64,000 nucleotides of DNA, taken from positions 1-64,000 of the forward strand of contig JANWIP010000028.1 in assembly GCA_025449845.1 (NCBI GenBank), in the 5' to 3' direction. Position 1 is the stretch's first letter, and each line of letters begins with the position of its first letter. The notes below the pieces were generated by a model. That model saw only the letters and a program-made list of their open reading frames with translations. It was not told the DNA's origin and did not search any database. This DNA comes from Solirubrobacteraceae bacterium. Its GTDB lineage: Bacteria; Actinomycetota; Thermoleophilia; Solirubrobacterales; Solirubrobacteraceae. Made by a program: the position numbers and the translations under genes. Below are positions 17,675 through 34,486 of this stretch, one piece after another.

Positions 17675-17838
17675 TCCCATCCTCTAGTCTCTTGCACCCC
17701 GTCTCGGCTTTCAGCGCCGGCGCGGGCCATCGGCGCGGGGGTGGATGGGGTTCCCATCGCTCTCGCGGAGGACGGAAGTCCCGGTGGATCTCTGTCTCGC
17801 TTCTTCTTCGCTCTCTAACTGAACACGTCAGGAATCGC

Positions 17839-18360
17839 ATGTTTCGCTGGTATGTCGTCAACACCTATTCGGGCCACGAGAACAAGGTCAAGCAGAACCT
17901 CGAGCATCGCATCGTCTCGCTCGGGCAGCAGCGTGCCGTGCGCCAGGTGGTGGTCCCCACCGAATCCGTCTCGGAGATGAAGGACAACCAGAAGATCACC
18001 GTCGAGAAGCGCACCATGCCCGGCTACGTTTTGGTCAACATGGAGCTGAACGAGGATTCTTGGGGTGTCGTCAAGGGAACCCCTGGCGTGACCGGCTTCG
18101 TCGGCGCCTCCCAGGAGCCTGTGCCGCTGACCCAGCCTGAGGTGGATCGCCTGCTGCACAAGGAGGTCGCCACGGCTCCGCGCACGCGCGCTCAGTTCAC
18201 GATCGGCGAGACCGTCAAGGTTGTCTCCGGTCCTCTGTCAGACTTCTCCGGCGAGATCTCCGAGATCAACGACGATGCGGCCAAGCTCAAGGTGCTGGTA
18301 TCAATCTTTGGTCGTGAGACTCCCGTAGAGGTAGGCTTCGACCAGGTGAAGAAGCTCTAG
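17839..18360 (+). CDS. nusG: Transcription termination/antitermination protein NusG
   Basis: A 173-residue NusG. The NGN domain begins [21 protein letters not shown] and includes [33 protein letters not shown], which binds RNA polymerase. The C-terminal KOW domain is [25 protein letters not shown]. The ATG at 17839 follows an AGGA site. The 160-bp gap from secE starts with a 13-bp direct duplication around the secE stop (CCATCCTCTAGTC twice). Confidence 0.96.
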   Translation: MFRWYVVNTYSGHENKVKQNLEHRIVSLGQQRAVRQVVVPTESVSEMKDNQKITVEKRTMPGYVLVNMELNEDSWGVVKGTPGVTGFVGASQEPVPLTQPEVDRLLHKEVATAPRTRAQFTIGETVKVVSGPLSDFSGEISEINDDAAKLKVLVSIFGRETPVEVGFDQVKKL

Positions 18361-18362
18361 TT

Positions 18363-18791
18363 ATGGCAAAGAAAGTCCTCACAACCATCAAGCTCCAGGC
18401 CCGCGCCGGCCAGGCTTCGCCTGCGCCCCCGGTTGGTCCTGCGCTGGGCCAGCACGGCATCAACATCATGGAGTTCTGCAAGGCCTTCAATGCGCAGACG
18501 CAGAGCGAAACGGGAACGATCATCCCGGTCGTCATCACCGTCTATGAGGACCGCTCCTTCACCTTCATCACCAAGACGCCGCCTGCCGCTGTGCTGATCC
18601 GCGAAACGCTGCGACTTGAGAAAGGCTCGGGCGAGCCGCATCGCACCAAAGTCGGCAAGCTCACGCAGAAGCAGCTGCGCGAGATCGCCGAGCGCAAGCT
18701 GCCCGATCTGAATGCTCACGATGTGGAGCAGGCCTCGAAGATCATCGCCGGCACCGCTCGTTCGATGGGCGTCGATGTGGAGGCTGCCTGA
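18363..18791 (+). CDS. rplK: 50S ribosomal protein L11
   Basis: A 142-residue L11. The N-terminal domain has [31 protein letters not shown], the thiostrepton-region proline-rich segment, and the C-terminal 23S rRNA-binding domain ends ARSMGVDVE. It starts two bases after nusG and overlaps rplA by one base (TGATG), so translation is coupled. Confidence 0.97.
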   Translation: MAKKVLTTIKLQARAGQASPAPPVGPALGQHGINIMEFCKAFNAQTQSETGTIIPVVITVYEDRSFTFITKTPPAAVLIRETLRLEKGSGEPHRTKVGKLTQKQLREIAERKLPDLNAHDVEQASKIIAGTARSMGVDVEAA

Positions 18792-19522
18792 TGAGCACCC
18801 ATCACGGCAAGCGCCACAAGGAGGCGCTGACGAAGGTCGACCGCGAGCGCGAGTATCAGCCTGCGGAAGCCATCGCGTTGGTCAAGGAGCTCTCGAGCTC
18901 CAAGTTCGATGAGTCCATCGAGGTGCATCTGCGCATGGGGCTCAACGTGCGCCACGCCGACGAGCAGCTGCGCGGGACCGTTGCGCTGCCTAATGGCCTC
19001 GGCAAGGAAGTCAAGATTGCCGTCTTCGCGCAGGGTGAGAAGGCCAAGGAGGCTGAAGCCGCTGGTGCCGATGTCGTCGGCGGTGAGGACCTCGCCAAGA
19101 AGATCCAGGAGGGCTTTGATGACTTCGACGTCGCCATCGCCACGCCTGACCTGATGTCGGTTGTGGGGCGCCTCGGTCGCATCTTGGGTCCTTCGGGCAA
19201 GATGCCTAATCCCAAGGTCGGCACCGTTACCATGGATGTCTCCAAGGCCGTTGAGGAATCCAAGTCGGGCAAGGTCGAGTACCGCACCGACCGCACCGCC
19301 ATCGTGCACCTCGTCATCGGCAAGGCCAGCTTCGATTCTCACCAGCTGCTTGAGAACTATGCCGCTGTCATCGAGGAGCTCATTCGCGCCAAGCCTTCGG
19401 TTGCCAAGGGGCGCTACCTGCGCAGCATCACGCTTGCTTCCACCATGGGGCCCGGCGTCAAGGTCGATCCCAGTCGTACCCGCGATATCGTTGAGGAGGC
19501 GCATACAGCAGCTGCTGCATAG
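18791..19522 (+). CDS. rplA: 50S ribosomal protein L1
   Basis: A 243-residue L1 of the L1 stalk. It has the RMGLNVRHADEQLRGTVALPNG segment, LGRILGPSGKMPNPKVGTVT, and the C-terminal YLRSITLASTMGPGVKVD. In many bacteria L1 represses its own operon by binding the rplK leader; no clear mimic was identified here. Its stop is followed by the rplJ leader. Confidence 0.97.
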   Translation: MSTHHGKRHKEALTKVDREREYQPAEAIALVKELSSSKFDESIEVHLRMGLNVRHADEQLRGTVALPNGLGKEVKIAVFAQGEKAKEAEAAGADVVGGEDLAKKIQEGFDDFDVAIATPDLMSVVGRLGRILGPSGKMPNPKVGTVTMDVSKAVEESKSGKVEYRTDRTAIVHLVIGKASFDSHQLLENYAAVIEELIRAKPSVAKGRYLRSITLASTMGPGVKVDPSRTRDIVEEAHTAAAA

Positions 19523-19653
19523 TGGGTGGCTCGGTCGGCTGTAGGTCGACTGAGCCGGGTCCCTCTATCGCACATTACGCGCCCTCCACAACGGCCACCA
19601 AAGACCCCCGGCGGCGAGCATGCGCCACAAGACCGGGATAGGAGCCACATGAC
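19523..19653 (+). promoter_or_regulatory. Probable L10 leader RNA upstream of rplJ
   Basis: The 131-nt gap between rplA and rplJ begins with a hairpin at 19528-19556 (GGCTC-g-GTCG ... CGAC-t-GAGCC). It continues with a purine/pyrimidine-mixed region ending in GGGATAGGAGCC before the ATG. The position matches the autoregulatory site bound by the L10-L7/L12 complex in many bacteria. The assignment rests on position and the hairpin, not on a covariance match. Confidence 0.5.
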
Positions 19654-20445
19654 ATGAACCGAGAGCAGAAGGCGGAGGCGATCGCTGAGATCGCCACCAA
19701 CATCAAGGAATCCCAGGCTATTTTCGCGGTCGACTACCGCGGTATCTCCGTGCCGCAGGTGGCTGAGCTGCGCGGCAAGCTGCGCGAGGCCGATGCCACT
19801 TTCCGCGTCGTCAAGAACTCCTTGACCGAGCGCGCCGCCGAGGAGACCGGCACGCCTGAGCTCAAGCCTTTCCTGAAGGGTCCTACCGCTTTGACCTTCG
19901 TACGCGGCGACGCTGCGCTGGCCGCCAAGGCCGTTGCCGACTACGCGCGCGCCACTCAGCTGCTGCCTTTCAAGGGTGGCCTCATGGATGGCAGCGAGGT
20001 GGACGCTGAGCAGATCCGCGCGATCTCGCGCCTGCCTTCGCGCGAAGTGCTCTATGGGCAGCTTGTGGGCATGGTCGCCTCGCCCATCAGTGGCCTCGTA
20101 CGCAGCCTTGGCGGGCTGCTCGGCGGTCTTGCCGTGGCCCTTGGCCAGGTGCAGGAGAAGAAGGTCTCGGGCGAGATCCCCGCGGGCGAGCCGCCTGCGG
20201 CGGCTGAGGCCCCTGCCGCGCCGGAGACGCCTGCTGAGCCGGAGGCTGAGGCTCCTGCCGAGGAGACCCCGGAGGCTGAGGCTCCTGCCGAGGACACGGC
20301 ACCCGAGGCTTCCGCTGAGGAGGCCCCAGCCGGGGACGCTGCACCCGAGAACCAGACTGAGCCGGATTCAGAGCCGGCAACAGACGACAACCCGACGGAG
20401 GCATCGGCTGAGTCCGAGACCGCCGAAGCTAACAAGGAGGACTGA
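19654..20445 (+). CDS. rplJ: 50S ribosomal protein L10 with acidic C-terminal extension
   Basis: Residues 1 to about 167 are a normal L10 ([34 protein letters not shown], and a C-terminal helix that carries L7/L12 dimers). Then come about 96 residues of Ala/Pro/Glu-rich disorder ([21 protein letters not shown] and similar). L10 normally has 165-180 residues, so this tail is an addition. The tail DNA has imperfect repeats of GAGGCTCCTGCCGAGGA. rplL follows four bases after the stop. Confidence 0.95.
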   Translation: MNREQKAEAIAEIATNIKESQAIFAVDYRGISVPQVAELRGKLREADATFRVVKNSLTERAAEETGTPELKPFLKGPTALTFVRGDAALAAKAVADYARATQLLPFKGGLMDGSEVDAEQIRAISRLPSREVLYGQLVGMVASPISGLVRSLGGLLGGLAVALGQVQEKKVSGEIPAGEPPAAAEAPAAPETPAEPEAEAPAEETPEAEAPAEDTAPEASAEEAPAGDAAPENQTEPDSEPATDDNPTEASAESETAEANKED

Positions 20446-20449
20446 ACCA

Positions 20450-20836
20450 ATGGCTACCAGCACACAGGATTGGATCGAGGAGCTGAAGGGCATCTCGGTG
20501 CTCGAACTCGCCGAGCGCATCAAAGCGCTTGAGGAGGAGTTCGGCGTCTCGGCGGCGGCCATGGCTGCCCCGGCAGCTGCCCCCGCGGGCGGCGGCGGCG
20601 ATGGCGCCGCTGCTGAAGAAGAAAGCTCCACCGTCGACGTGATCCTCACGGCCGCCGGCGACAAGAAGATCCAGGTCATCAAGGTCGTTCGCGCTGCCAC
20701 CGGCCTCGGCCTGAAGGAGGCCAAGGCGCTCGTGGACGAGGCCCCCAAGCCGGTCAAGGAGGGCATCGAGCGCGAGGAGGCCGACAAGCTCAAGCAGGAA
20801 CTGGAGGAGGCCGGCGGGGCGGTTGAGGTCAAGTAG
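20450..20836 (+). CDS. rplL: 50S ribosomal protein L7/L12
   Basis: A 128-residue L7/L12. The N-terminal dimerisation domain is [26 protein letters not shown], followed by an Ala/Gly hinge. The factor-binding C-terminal domain is [44 protein letters not shown]. It recruits EF-G and EF-Tu to the ribosome. AAGGAGGA lies just upstream. A strong hairpin follows the stop. Confidence 0.97.
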   Translation: MATSTQDWIEELKGISVLELAERIKALEEEFGVSAAAMAAPAAAPAGGGGDGAAAEEESSTVDVILTAAGDKKIQVIKVVRAATGLGLKEAKALVDEAPKPVKEGIEREEADKLKQELEEAGGAVEVK

Positions 20837-20842
20837 GGCTGA

Positions 20843-20873
20843 GGAGCCCCGGGACCCCCGGGGCTCCTGCTTT
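20843..20873 (+). terminator. Terminator/attenuator between rplL and rpoB
   Basis: A perfect 11-bp stem GGAGCCCCGGG / CCCGGGGCTCC with an ACC loop, followed by TGCTTT. It lies 6 bases after the rplL stop. It probably reduces read-through from the rplJL genes into rpoBC, as in other bacteria. Confidence 0.8.
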
Positions 20874-21010
20874 ACCCACGCCTTACATTTTTGCTGCTCA
20901 TCCGGTAGAATCCCGCCCGCTAGCCGATAGCCGCAGCCGCCCAAAGACGGCGAAACCGCGCCACATACGCGGGTTCGAGAGGGCGGGGTCCGTGAGCGCT
21001 GGCTGCCCCC

Positions 21011-21040
21011 TTGAAGGGCAACGATGACCTGTGCTATATT
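21011..21040 (+). promoter_or_regulatory. rpoBC promoter
   Basis: TTGAAG (21011-21016) and TATATT (21035-21040) are separated by 18 bp, a good housekeeping promoter. It would give a leader of about 105 nt. The leader is strikingly pyrimidine-rich, with CTCGT/CTCGTTT pentamer repeats, and ends in AAGGAG 7 bases before the TTG start of rpoB. The rest of the 316-bp rplL-rpoB gap holds the terminator and no gene. Confidence 0.7.
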
Positions 21041-21152
21041 TGCTGGTCGCGCCTCGGCGCCCTCGTTTTTGTCCTCCGCGTCGCCTTATCTCGTCTCGTC
21101 TCGTTTCGCCCGTCTCGTCTCTGCCCGTCTCTAGCCTCGAAGGAGTCGTTCC

Positions 21153-24932
<3,780 letters not shown>

Positions 24933-24934
24933 TC

Positions 24935-24968
24935 GTAAGAGGGCTTCGCCCCCTTACGGCCTTCGGCC
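24935..24968 (+). promoter_or_regulatory. Tandem hairpins in the rpoB-rpoC gap
   Basis: GTAAG-a-GGG-CTTCG-CCC-c-CTTAC at 24935-24957 is followed directly by GGCCTTCGGCC at 24958-24968. Both have UUCG-type loops. With no U tract they are more likely RNA processing or stability elements than terminators. Confidence 0.55.
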
Positions 24969-25007
24969 TAACCCCCAGTCAGAGAAACGTCGAAAGAGGA
25001 CTTCAGA

Positions 25008-29120
<4,113 letters not shown>

Positions 29121-29142
29121 GCGGGGCAGATTGCGGCAGGAC

Positions 29143-29173
29143 AAAGGGCCGGCCATCAGGTCGGCCCTTTTTT
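29143..29173 (+). terminator. Intrinsic terminator after rpoC
   Basis: AAAGGGCCG ... CGGCCCTTTTTT: a GC stem of 6 bp, extended by A/T pairs, followed by six T. It closes the rpoBC operon 22 bases after the stop and marks the start of the accessory block. Confidence 0.9.
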
Positions 29174-29435
29174 ATGGGCTGATGAGGGTTGCTTGTTCGC
29201 GCGCCTGCTGTTTGAGTTTGTGGGTTGGGGGTTGACGTCATGTGTGTTTTATGGTTACAATGACCGGACATTGAGATATGGATCAGGTTGGGTTTGGTCC
29301 TCTCAGGCCGGGTTGTGCGCTACTGAGGGATTTTGGGAGAGGCTGGGTCAGAACGATGAAGGGGTTGTTTGCGCGTGACTGCTAGGGAGACAGACGTGTT
29401 GGGAGTGGTTGTGGCCTCTGTTGGGGGTCCTTCTA

Positions 29436-29480
29436 GATGCGTCAGCGTCACTGACGCATCTCTCTCTCTCTCTCTCTCTC
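29436..29480. promoter_or_regulatory. Perfect 10-bp palindrome plus (TC)11 tract upstream of the fusion regulator
   Basis: GATGCGTCAG-CGTCA-CTGACGCATC (29436-29460) is a perfect 10-5-10 inverted repeat. It runs straight into a (TC)11 microsatellite (29459-29480). It lies 80-120 bp before the TetR-winged-helix fusion gene and is its most likely operator. The rest of the 386-bp gap after the rpoC terminator (29174-29559) holds no recognisable gene and is T/G-rich on the plus strand. Confidence 0.6.
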
Positions 29481-29559
29481 TTGGCCGGGGTGGCTAGCTT
29501 CTAGGCGCTGTCGTCCGGCGCTTCGGTGTCGTTCCCGCTCCCCTTGGGGGGTGGTGTAG

Positions 29560-30633
29560 GTGGCTGGCGTCGTTGCGGCGCGGGCTGTCCGCCGGGGTGT
29601 TTCTCGCTCTGTGCCTGTTGGCCGTCCGCGGGTGGGTGCTGCGCAGGTCACCGAAGTTCAGCGTTCGCGGATGCTCGCGGCGACGGTGCAGGTCGTGGGG
29701 GAGTTGGGTTACGAGAAGATGTCCGTCGCGCGGGTCACTGCGCGGGCAGGTGTGTCGCGGCGCACGTTCTATGACCTCTTCGAGGACCGTGAAGCGTGCT
29801 TCCTGGCTGCCTTCACGGAGACCGTGGAGCGCGCTCGCATGCTCGTGATCGAGGCCACCGTGGACGAGCGGGATTGGCGCTCGCGCTTGCGCGCCGGCCT
29901 GGCCGTGCTGCTGGCGCTCTTCGCGGAGGAGCCGCTGGCGGGCCGTGTCCTGGTGGTCGATGCCTTGAAGGCTGGGCCGGCGGTGCTGGAGCGTCGCGCA
30001 GGTGTGGTGGGGGAGTTGATCGGTGTGGTCGAGGGCGGTCGCGCGCCGGTTGGTGGCAAGCACGCCCAGGGCCGTGGCGGGCGCGAGGTCGCGCCGCTGA
30101 CGGCCGAGGGTGTTGTCGGGGCGGTGCTCGCCGTGGTCCACGCGCGCCTGTCCGAGCAGGGAGGCGGGGCGCGGAAGGCTGGCCTCGACGGAGAGGGACG
30201 CTCGCTGGTCGAGCTTTTGAACCCGTTGATGGCGATGATCGTGCGCCCCTATCTCGGGGCGGCCGCGGCTGAGCGGGAGCTCGAGCGTCCGCTGCCCACG
30301 GGGCGGCGTGCGCGGCGCAAGGCGCCTGTGGATCCGTTGGGGGGCCTGGATATGCGCTTGACGTATCGCACGCTGCGGGTGCTTGCGACGATCGCCGCGG
30401 CGCCGGGGGCGAGTAACAGGCGGGTCGCCGAGGAGGCCGGCGTCGCCGACCAGGGGCAGATATCGAAGCTGCTCGCGCGCCTGGAGAACTTGGGTCTCAT
30501 CCACAACGCCGGTGTCGGGCACCTCAAGGGGGAGCCCAATGCATGGCGGTTGACGAGCAGGGGCCGGGAGGTAGAGCAGGCAGTCCGCGGCGAAGCCGTG
30601 ATCGCAAACCACGAGGAGGGAGCAGTTCAATGA
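29560..30633 (+). CDS. TetR-type regulator fused to a C-terminal winged-helix domain
   Basis: A 357-residue regulator with two DNA-binding domains. Residues about 32-82 form a TetR HTH (RSRMLAATVQVVGELGYEKMSVARVTARAGVSRRTFYDLFEDREACFLAAF). A TetR-like helical ligand domain follows to about 245. Then comes a basic linker and a MarR/ArsR-like winged helix at about 260-345 (TYRTLRVLATIAAAPGASNRRVAEEAGVADQGQISKLLARLENLGLIHN). The start is GTG. Its stop overlaps the ATG of the next gene (ATGA), so it is translationally coupled to the giant secreted protein genes and is presumably their regulator. The ligand is unknown. Confidence 0.82.
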   Translation: MAGVVAARAVRRGVSRSVPVGRPRVGAAQVTEVQRSRMLAATVQVVGELGYEKMSVARVTARAGVSRRTFYDLFEDREACFLAAFTETVERARMLVIEATVDERDWRSRLRAGLAVLLALFAEEPLAGRVLVVDALKAGPAVLERRAGVVGELIGVVEGGRAPVGGKHAQGRGGREVAPLTAEGVVGAVLAVVHARLSEQGGGARKAGLDGEGRSLVELLNPLMAMIVRPYLGAAAAERELERPLPTGRRARRKAPVDPLGGLDMRLTYRTLRVLATIAAAPGASNRRVAEEAGVADQGQISKLLARLENLGLIHNAGVGHLKGEPNAWRLTSRGREVEQAVRGEAVIANHEEGAVQ

Positions 30634-33600
30634 GGAGTTTCAAGGGTATCGTCGCTGTGCTCGCGGTCGTGGTGTGCGGAGTGCTGGTGTTGGGCGCGGG
30701 CTCGGCGCTGGCGGCGTTTACGTACTCGTTTGAACGACAATTCGTGCCGTCGGGTGGGTCGTTTGGCTCGCTTGAAGTGGGCAGTGTGGCGGTTGATGAC
30801 TCGAACGGGAAGACGTATGTAGGCGATTCGGCTTCGGGCACGGTGGATGTCTTTGAAACGGCGACGGGGACCGAACTCCCGGGCTGGAACGGATCGGCCG
30901 CGACCAACCCTCCGGGTACGCCGGCGGGGTCCTTTGGCGGGGGCCAGGTGGAGGTCGCGGCGAACAACGGGACGGGCGATGTGTATGTCCTTGACTCAAC
31001 GGACAACGTCGTCGACGTATTCGACTCGCTGGGTGGCTATGTGTGTCAGATCACGGGCAGCGCGACGCCTTCGGCGAGCGAGTGCAACGGCGCGGCGGGC
31101 AGCAGAACACCGGCGGGCAGGTTCTCCCAGCCGGGTGGGATAGCGGTGGATCAGGCCACTGGGAATGTGTACGTGGTGGACGCGTTCGATGGTGTGGTCG
31201 ATGTGTTCAGCGCGACTGGTGCGTATCTGCCTTCCGCTTCGATCTCGCTCGCTTCGATCCCCGGTGGCTTCCAAGCCAGCGAAGCCAGGTATACGCGTGG
31301 GGTCGCGGTCGATGACTTCAACGGCGATGTGTACGTGTCGGACTCCGGCCGCCCTCGCGTGTACGTCTTCAATGCGGCCGGGGGGTACCTCACGACGTGG
31401 ACAGGGGCGAGTACCCCGGCGGGATCGTTCGGTGGCGGGTATGTCAGCGTCGCCGCGGACGACGGGGGCGGCGAGGTGTACGTCACCGACTCGGCGCACG
31501 GCGTCACCGATGTCTTCGAAGCCTCGGGGGGCTACGTCACCCAGTTCAGCAACTCCTTCGTCAAACCGCTCGGGACCGCCGTGGATCAGGCAACCCACAG
31601 CGTTTACGTCTCTGACAATGAACCGGGCGCCGTCGACATCTTCGGCGCCCTGCTCGTCCCCGACGTCACGACGGGGTCCGCGTCGAACGCGCGGCCCACG
31701 AGCGTGACGCTGAGCGGGACGGTCAACCCCGACGGTCTGCCCGTCACCTCGTGCCTGTTCGAATACGGCACGGAAACCTCCTACGGGCAGACCGCCGAAT
31801 GCGTACCGAGCCCCGGGTCGGGTACCGGCCCGGTCGCGGTCAGCGCAAACCTCTCGGGTCTGCAGGTAGGCGCCGCCTACCACTACCGCTTGGTCGCCGC
31901 GAACGCCAACGGCCTCAACCAGGGCGCCGACGCGCAAGTCACGCTGCCCAGCGCACCGACGATCGACAGCGCGAGCACGGAAAATCTGAGCTCCAGCTCA
32001 GCGGATCTACGCGCCGCGATCAACCCGCACGCCGCAGCGACGACCTACCGCTTCCAGTACGGCACCAGCAGCGCCTACGGCACCAGCGTTCCCGTCCCCG
32101 ACGGGAGCATCGCCGCGGGTCTCGCCAACCGGACCGTCCTCCAGCACGTGACCGGGCTGCAGCCGAACACGACCTACCACTGGCGGGTCATCGCGCAAAA
32201 CCTCGCCGGCACCACCACCGGAGTAGACCACACCTTCTTCTACACCACCACCGGGGTGGCGCTACCGGATAACCGTCAGTATGAGATGGTCACACCGCCG
32301 CACAAGAACGCGGCGCTGATCGGGACTGGGTTCTTCGTTCTTCGTCCCGATGTCTCTCAGGATGGTTCGCGGGTGGTCCTCCAGAGTATTCAGTGTTTTG
32401 GTGGTGCGGGCTCTTGTACAGGGGACAGGGAAGCTAATGGGGAGCCGTTTGGGTTTACGCGTATGAGCGGTGGCTGGGTGACGACGCCATTGGCGCCGCC
32501 GGCGACGCAGTTCGGCGCGAACACTATGAGGTTGGTGAGCGCGGATGCAGGTACCGCGTTGTTCGGTATCCAGACGTCTCCGGCGGGTGGGGATGAGTGG
32601 TATGCGCGCCAACCAGATGGGTCTTTTCTCGATGTCGGCCCGGTGACTCCTCCTTCGCTGGGAACAGTCCTCTCGGCGGTGAGGAAAGTCGTGGCGACGA
32701 CGGCGGATCTCTCACACATCGTATGGAGCACAGCGCCCACGAATGCTGGGTTGTGGCCGTTCGATGCCACGACGGAAGGCACCGGTGGGTCGCTGTACGA
32801 GTATGTGGGCGCCGGTAATGCTGCGCCTGTCCTTGTGGGTGTGAGTGGTGGTGCGGGCAGCACCGATCTGATCGGCGTGTGTGGGGCCGAAGGGGGCGGT
32901 GCTCCTGGGTCGTTGTCTGCTGATGGGCGGGTGGTGTTCTTCGCCGTGGATCCGTGTTCGTCGGGTTCGGGTGTCAATGCGGGTGTTCCCGTGCCGGCGA
33001 GAGAGTTGTTTGCGCGTATCGATGAGTCGCGGTCGGTGTTGGTGTCGGGTCGCTCGCCGGCTGGCTGTACGAGCGTTGCGTGCCTGGGCTCTCCCGTGGG
33101 TGATGCCTGGTTCGTGGGTGCGTCGGTGGATGGGTCCAAGGCGTTCTTCACGAGCACTCAGCAGCTCACCGATGGTGCGAGCGAGGACAGTAGGAGCGGC
33201 GACAGCGCGTATGGCGGCGCGGGCTGCGCTAATGCGACTGGTGTGAATGGTTGTAACTTGTATGAGTATGATTTCGCGAATCCTGCCGGGCATGGTCTGC
33301 TCGCGGTCTCTGCGGGTGATACGAGTGGTGGTGGGCCGCGTGTGCAGGGTGTGGTGGCGAGCTCATCTGATGGTTCGCATGTGTATTTCGTCGCGCGGGG
33401 CGTGTTGAGCGGCGCGGCGAACAGCGAGGGTGGTGTTGCGCGGGATGGTGCGGAGAACCTGTATGTGTTCGAGCGCGACGCGGCTCATCCCGAAGGCCAT
33501 TTGACGTTCATCGCGTCGCTGCCCGAATCCGACGATGAAAATTGGCTAGAAAATTCCCATTCCCGGCTGGCGAATTTGACTCCCGATGGGCGTTTCCTGG

Positions 33601-34460
33601 TGTTCACGAGTCATGGTGCGTTGACGGCGGACGATACGAGCGTGAGCGGCGCGATGCAGGTGTTTCGCTATGACGCGCAGACGGGTGAGCTGGTCAGGGT
33701 CTCGGTTGGGGATCGCGGGTTCAACGACAACGGCAACCGTCCCGCCGGCACGCCCTGCCTGAGCAGTGGGTCTTTTGTGTGTTCGGAGGATGCGACTATC
33801 GCGGAACCGCAGACCACTCGTGCTGGTGTGGCGCGCTTGGATCCGACGATGTCTCATGATGGGTCGTTTGTGTTCTTCCGCAGTCCTGTCGCGTTGACAC
33901 CTGGTGCGCTTGATGATGTGCGGATCGGGGAAGAACCGGGGACGGGCCTGCCGGGGTATACGCAGAATGTGTACGAGTATCACGACGGGAGGGTGTTCCT
34001 GGTCTCTGATGGCAGGGATACGGGGCAGTCCGGCAATGGGTATGAACGCGGTGTGTCCGATGTGCACCTGATCGGCAGCGATGCGACGGGCGCGAATGTG
34101 TTCTTCACGACCGCGGATCGGCTGGTGGGGTCCGATACGGACACGCAGCTCGATTTCTATGACGCGCGGGTGTGTACCGCGGGCGACCCGTGCGTACCGT
34201 CCAGTCCGCCGTCCGTGGCGATGTGTGACGGGGAAGCGTGTCATGGTGCCGCGGGTGTCGCGCCGCCAGTGCCGGCTGGTGCGACCGTGACGTTCGCTGG
34301 CCCGGGGAATCTCGCTGCCGCGCTGGTGGCGCCGAGGAAGGCTGTGGTCAAGAAGCATGTCAAGCATAGGCGTCGTCGTGGGCGACCCGCCAGGCGGCGT
34401 GCGAAGAGCCACGGGGCCACGCACCGTGTTGGCCGTGGGAACAGGGGTGGCAGGTCATGA
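30630..34460 (+). CDS. Giant secreted NHL/FN3/beta-propeller protein with basic C-terminal tail
   Basis: A 1276-residue exported protein. Residues 1-29 are a signal peptide (basic MRSFKG, hydrophobic core, AxA site at SALAA). Residues 30-345 contain NHL-like propeller repeats with the recurring pattern VAVD-N-G-VYV-DS---VDVF. Residues 345-545 hold two FN3-like domains (SVTLSGTVNPDG, then TYRFQYGTSSAYG). Residues 545-1230 look like a TolB/WD40-type propeller (VSQDGSRVV, LTPDGRFLVFTS). The last 40 residues are Lys/Arg/His-rich. There is no LPXTG anchor. GGAGG precedes the ATG, which overlaps the stop of the regulator. Third codon positions are richer in T and G than in neighbours. The function is unknown. 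Confidence 0.8.
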   Translation: MRSFKGIVAVLAVVVCGVLVLGAGSALAAFTYSFERQFVPSGGSFGSLEVGSVAVDDSNGKTYVGDSASGTVDVFETATGTELPGWNGSAATNPPGTPAGSFGGGQVEVAANNGTGDVYVLDSTDNVVDVFDSLGGYVCQITGSATPSASECNGAAGSRTPAGRFSQPGGIAVDQATGNVYVVDAFDGVVDVFSATGAYLPSASISLASIPGGFQASEARYTRGVAVDDFNGDVYVSDSGRPRVYVFNAAGGYLTTWTGASTPAGSFGGGYVSVAADDGGGEVYVTDSAHGVTDVFEASGGYVTQFSNSFVKPLGTAVDQATHSVYVSDNEPGAVDIFGALLVPDVTTGSASNARPTSVTLSGTVNPDGLPVTSCLFEYGTETSYGQTAECVPSPGSGTGPVAVSANLSGLQVGAAYHYRLVAANANGLNQGADAQVTLPSAPTIDSASTENLSSSSADLRAAINPHAAATTYRFQYGTSSAYGTSVPVPDGSIAAGLANRTVLQHVTGLQPNTTYHWRVIAQNLAGTTTGVDHTFFYTTTGVALPDNRQYEMVTPPHKNAALIGTGFFVLRPDVSQDGSRVVLQSIQCFGGAGSCTGDREANGEPFGFTRMSGGWVTTPLAPPATQFGANTMRLVSADAGTALFGIQTSPAGGDEWYARQPDGSFLDVGPVTPPSLGTVLSAVRKVVATTADLSHIVWSTAPTNAGLWPFDATTEGTGGSLYEYVGAGNAAPVLVGVSGGAGSTDLIGVCGAEGGGAPGSLSADGRVVFFAVDPCSSGSGVNAGVPVPARELFARIDESRSVLVSGRSPAGCTSVACLGSPVGDAWFVGASVDGSKAFFTSTQQLTDGASEDSRSGDSAYGGAGCANATGVNGCNLYEYDFANPAGHGLLAVSAGDTSGGGPRVQGVVASSSDGSHVYFVARGVLSGAANSEGGVARDGAENLYVFERDAAHPEGHLTFIASLPESDDENWLENSHSRLANLTPDGRFLVFTSHGALTADDTSVSGAMQVFRYDAQTGELVRVSVGDRGFNDNGNRPAGTPCLSSGSFVCSEDATIAEPQTTRAGVARLDPTMSHDGSFVFFRSPVALTPGALDDVRIGEEPGTGLPGYTQNVYEYHDGRVFLVSDGRDTGQSGNGYERGVSDVHLIGSDATGANVFFTTADRLVGSDTDTQLDFYDARVCTAGDPCVPSSPPSVAMCDGEACHGAAGVAPPVPAGATVTFAGPGNLAAALVAPRKAVVKKHVKHRRRRGRPARRRAKSHGATHRVGRGNRGGRS

Positions 34461-34486
34461 ACGGGTACTGGACAGGGGAGGTCTCT

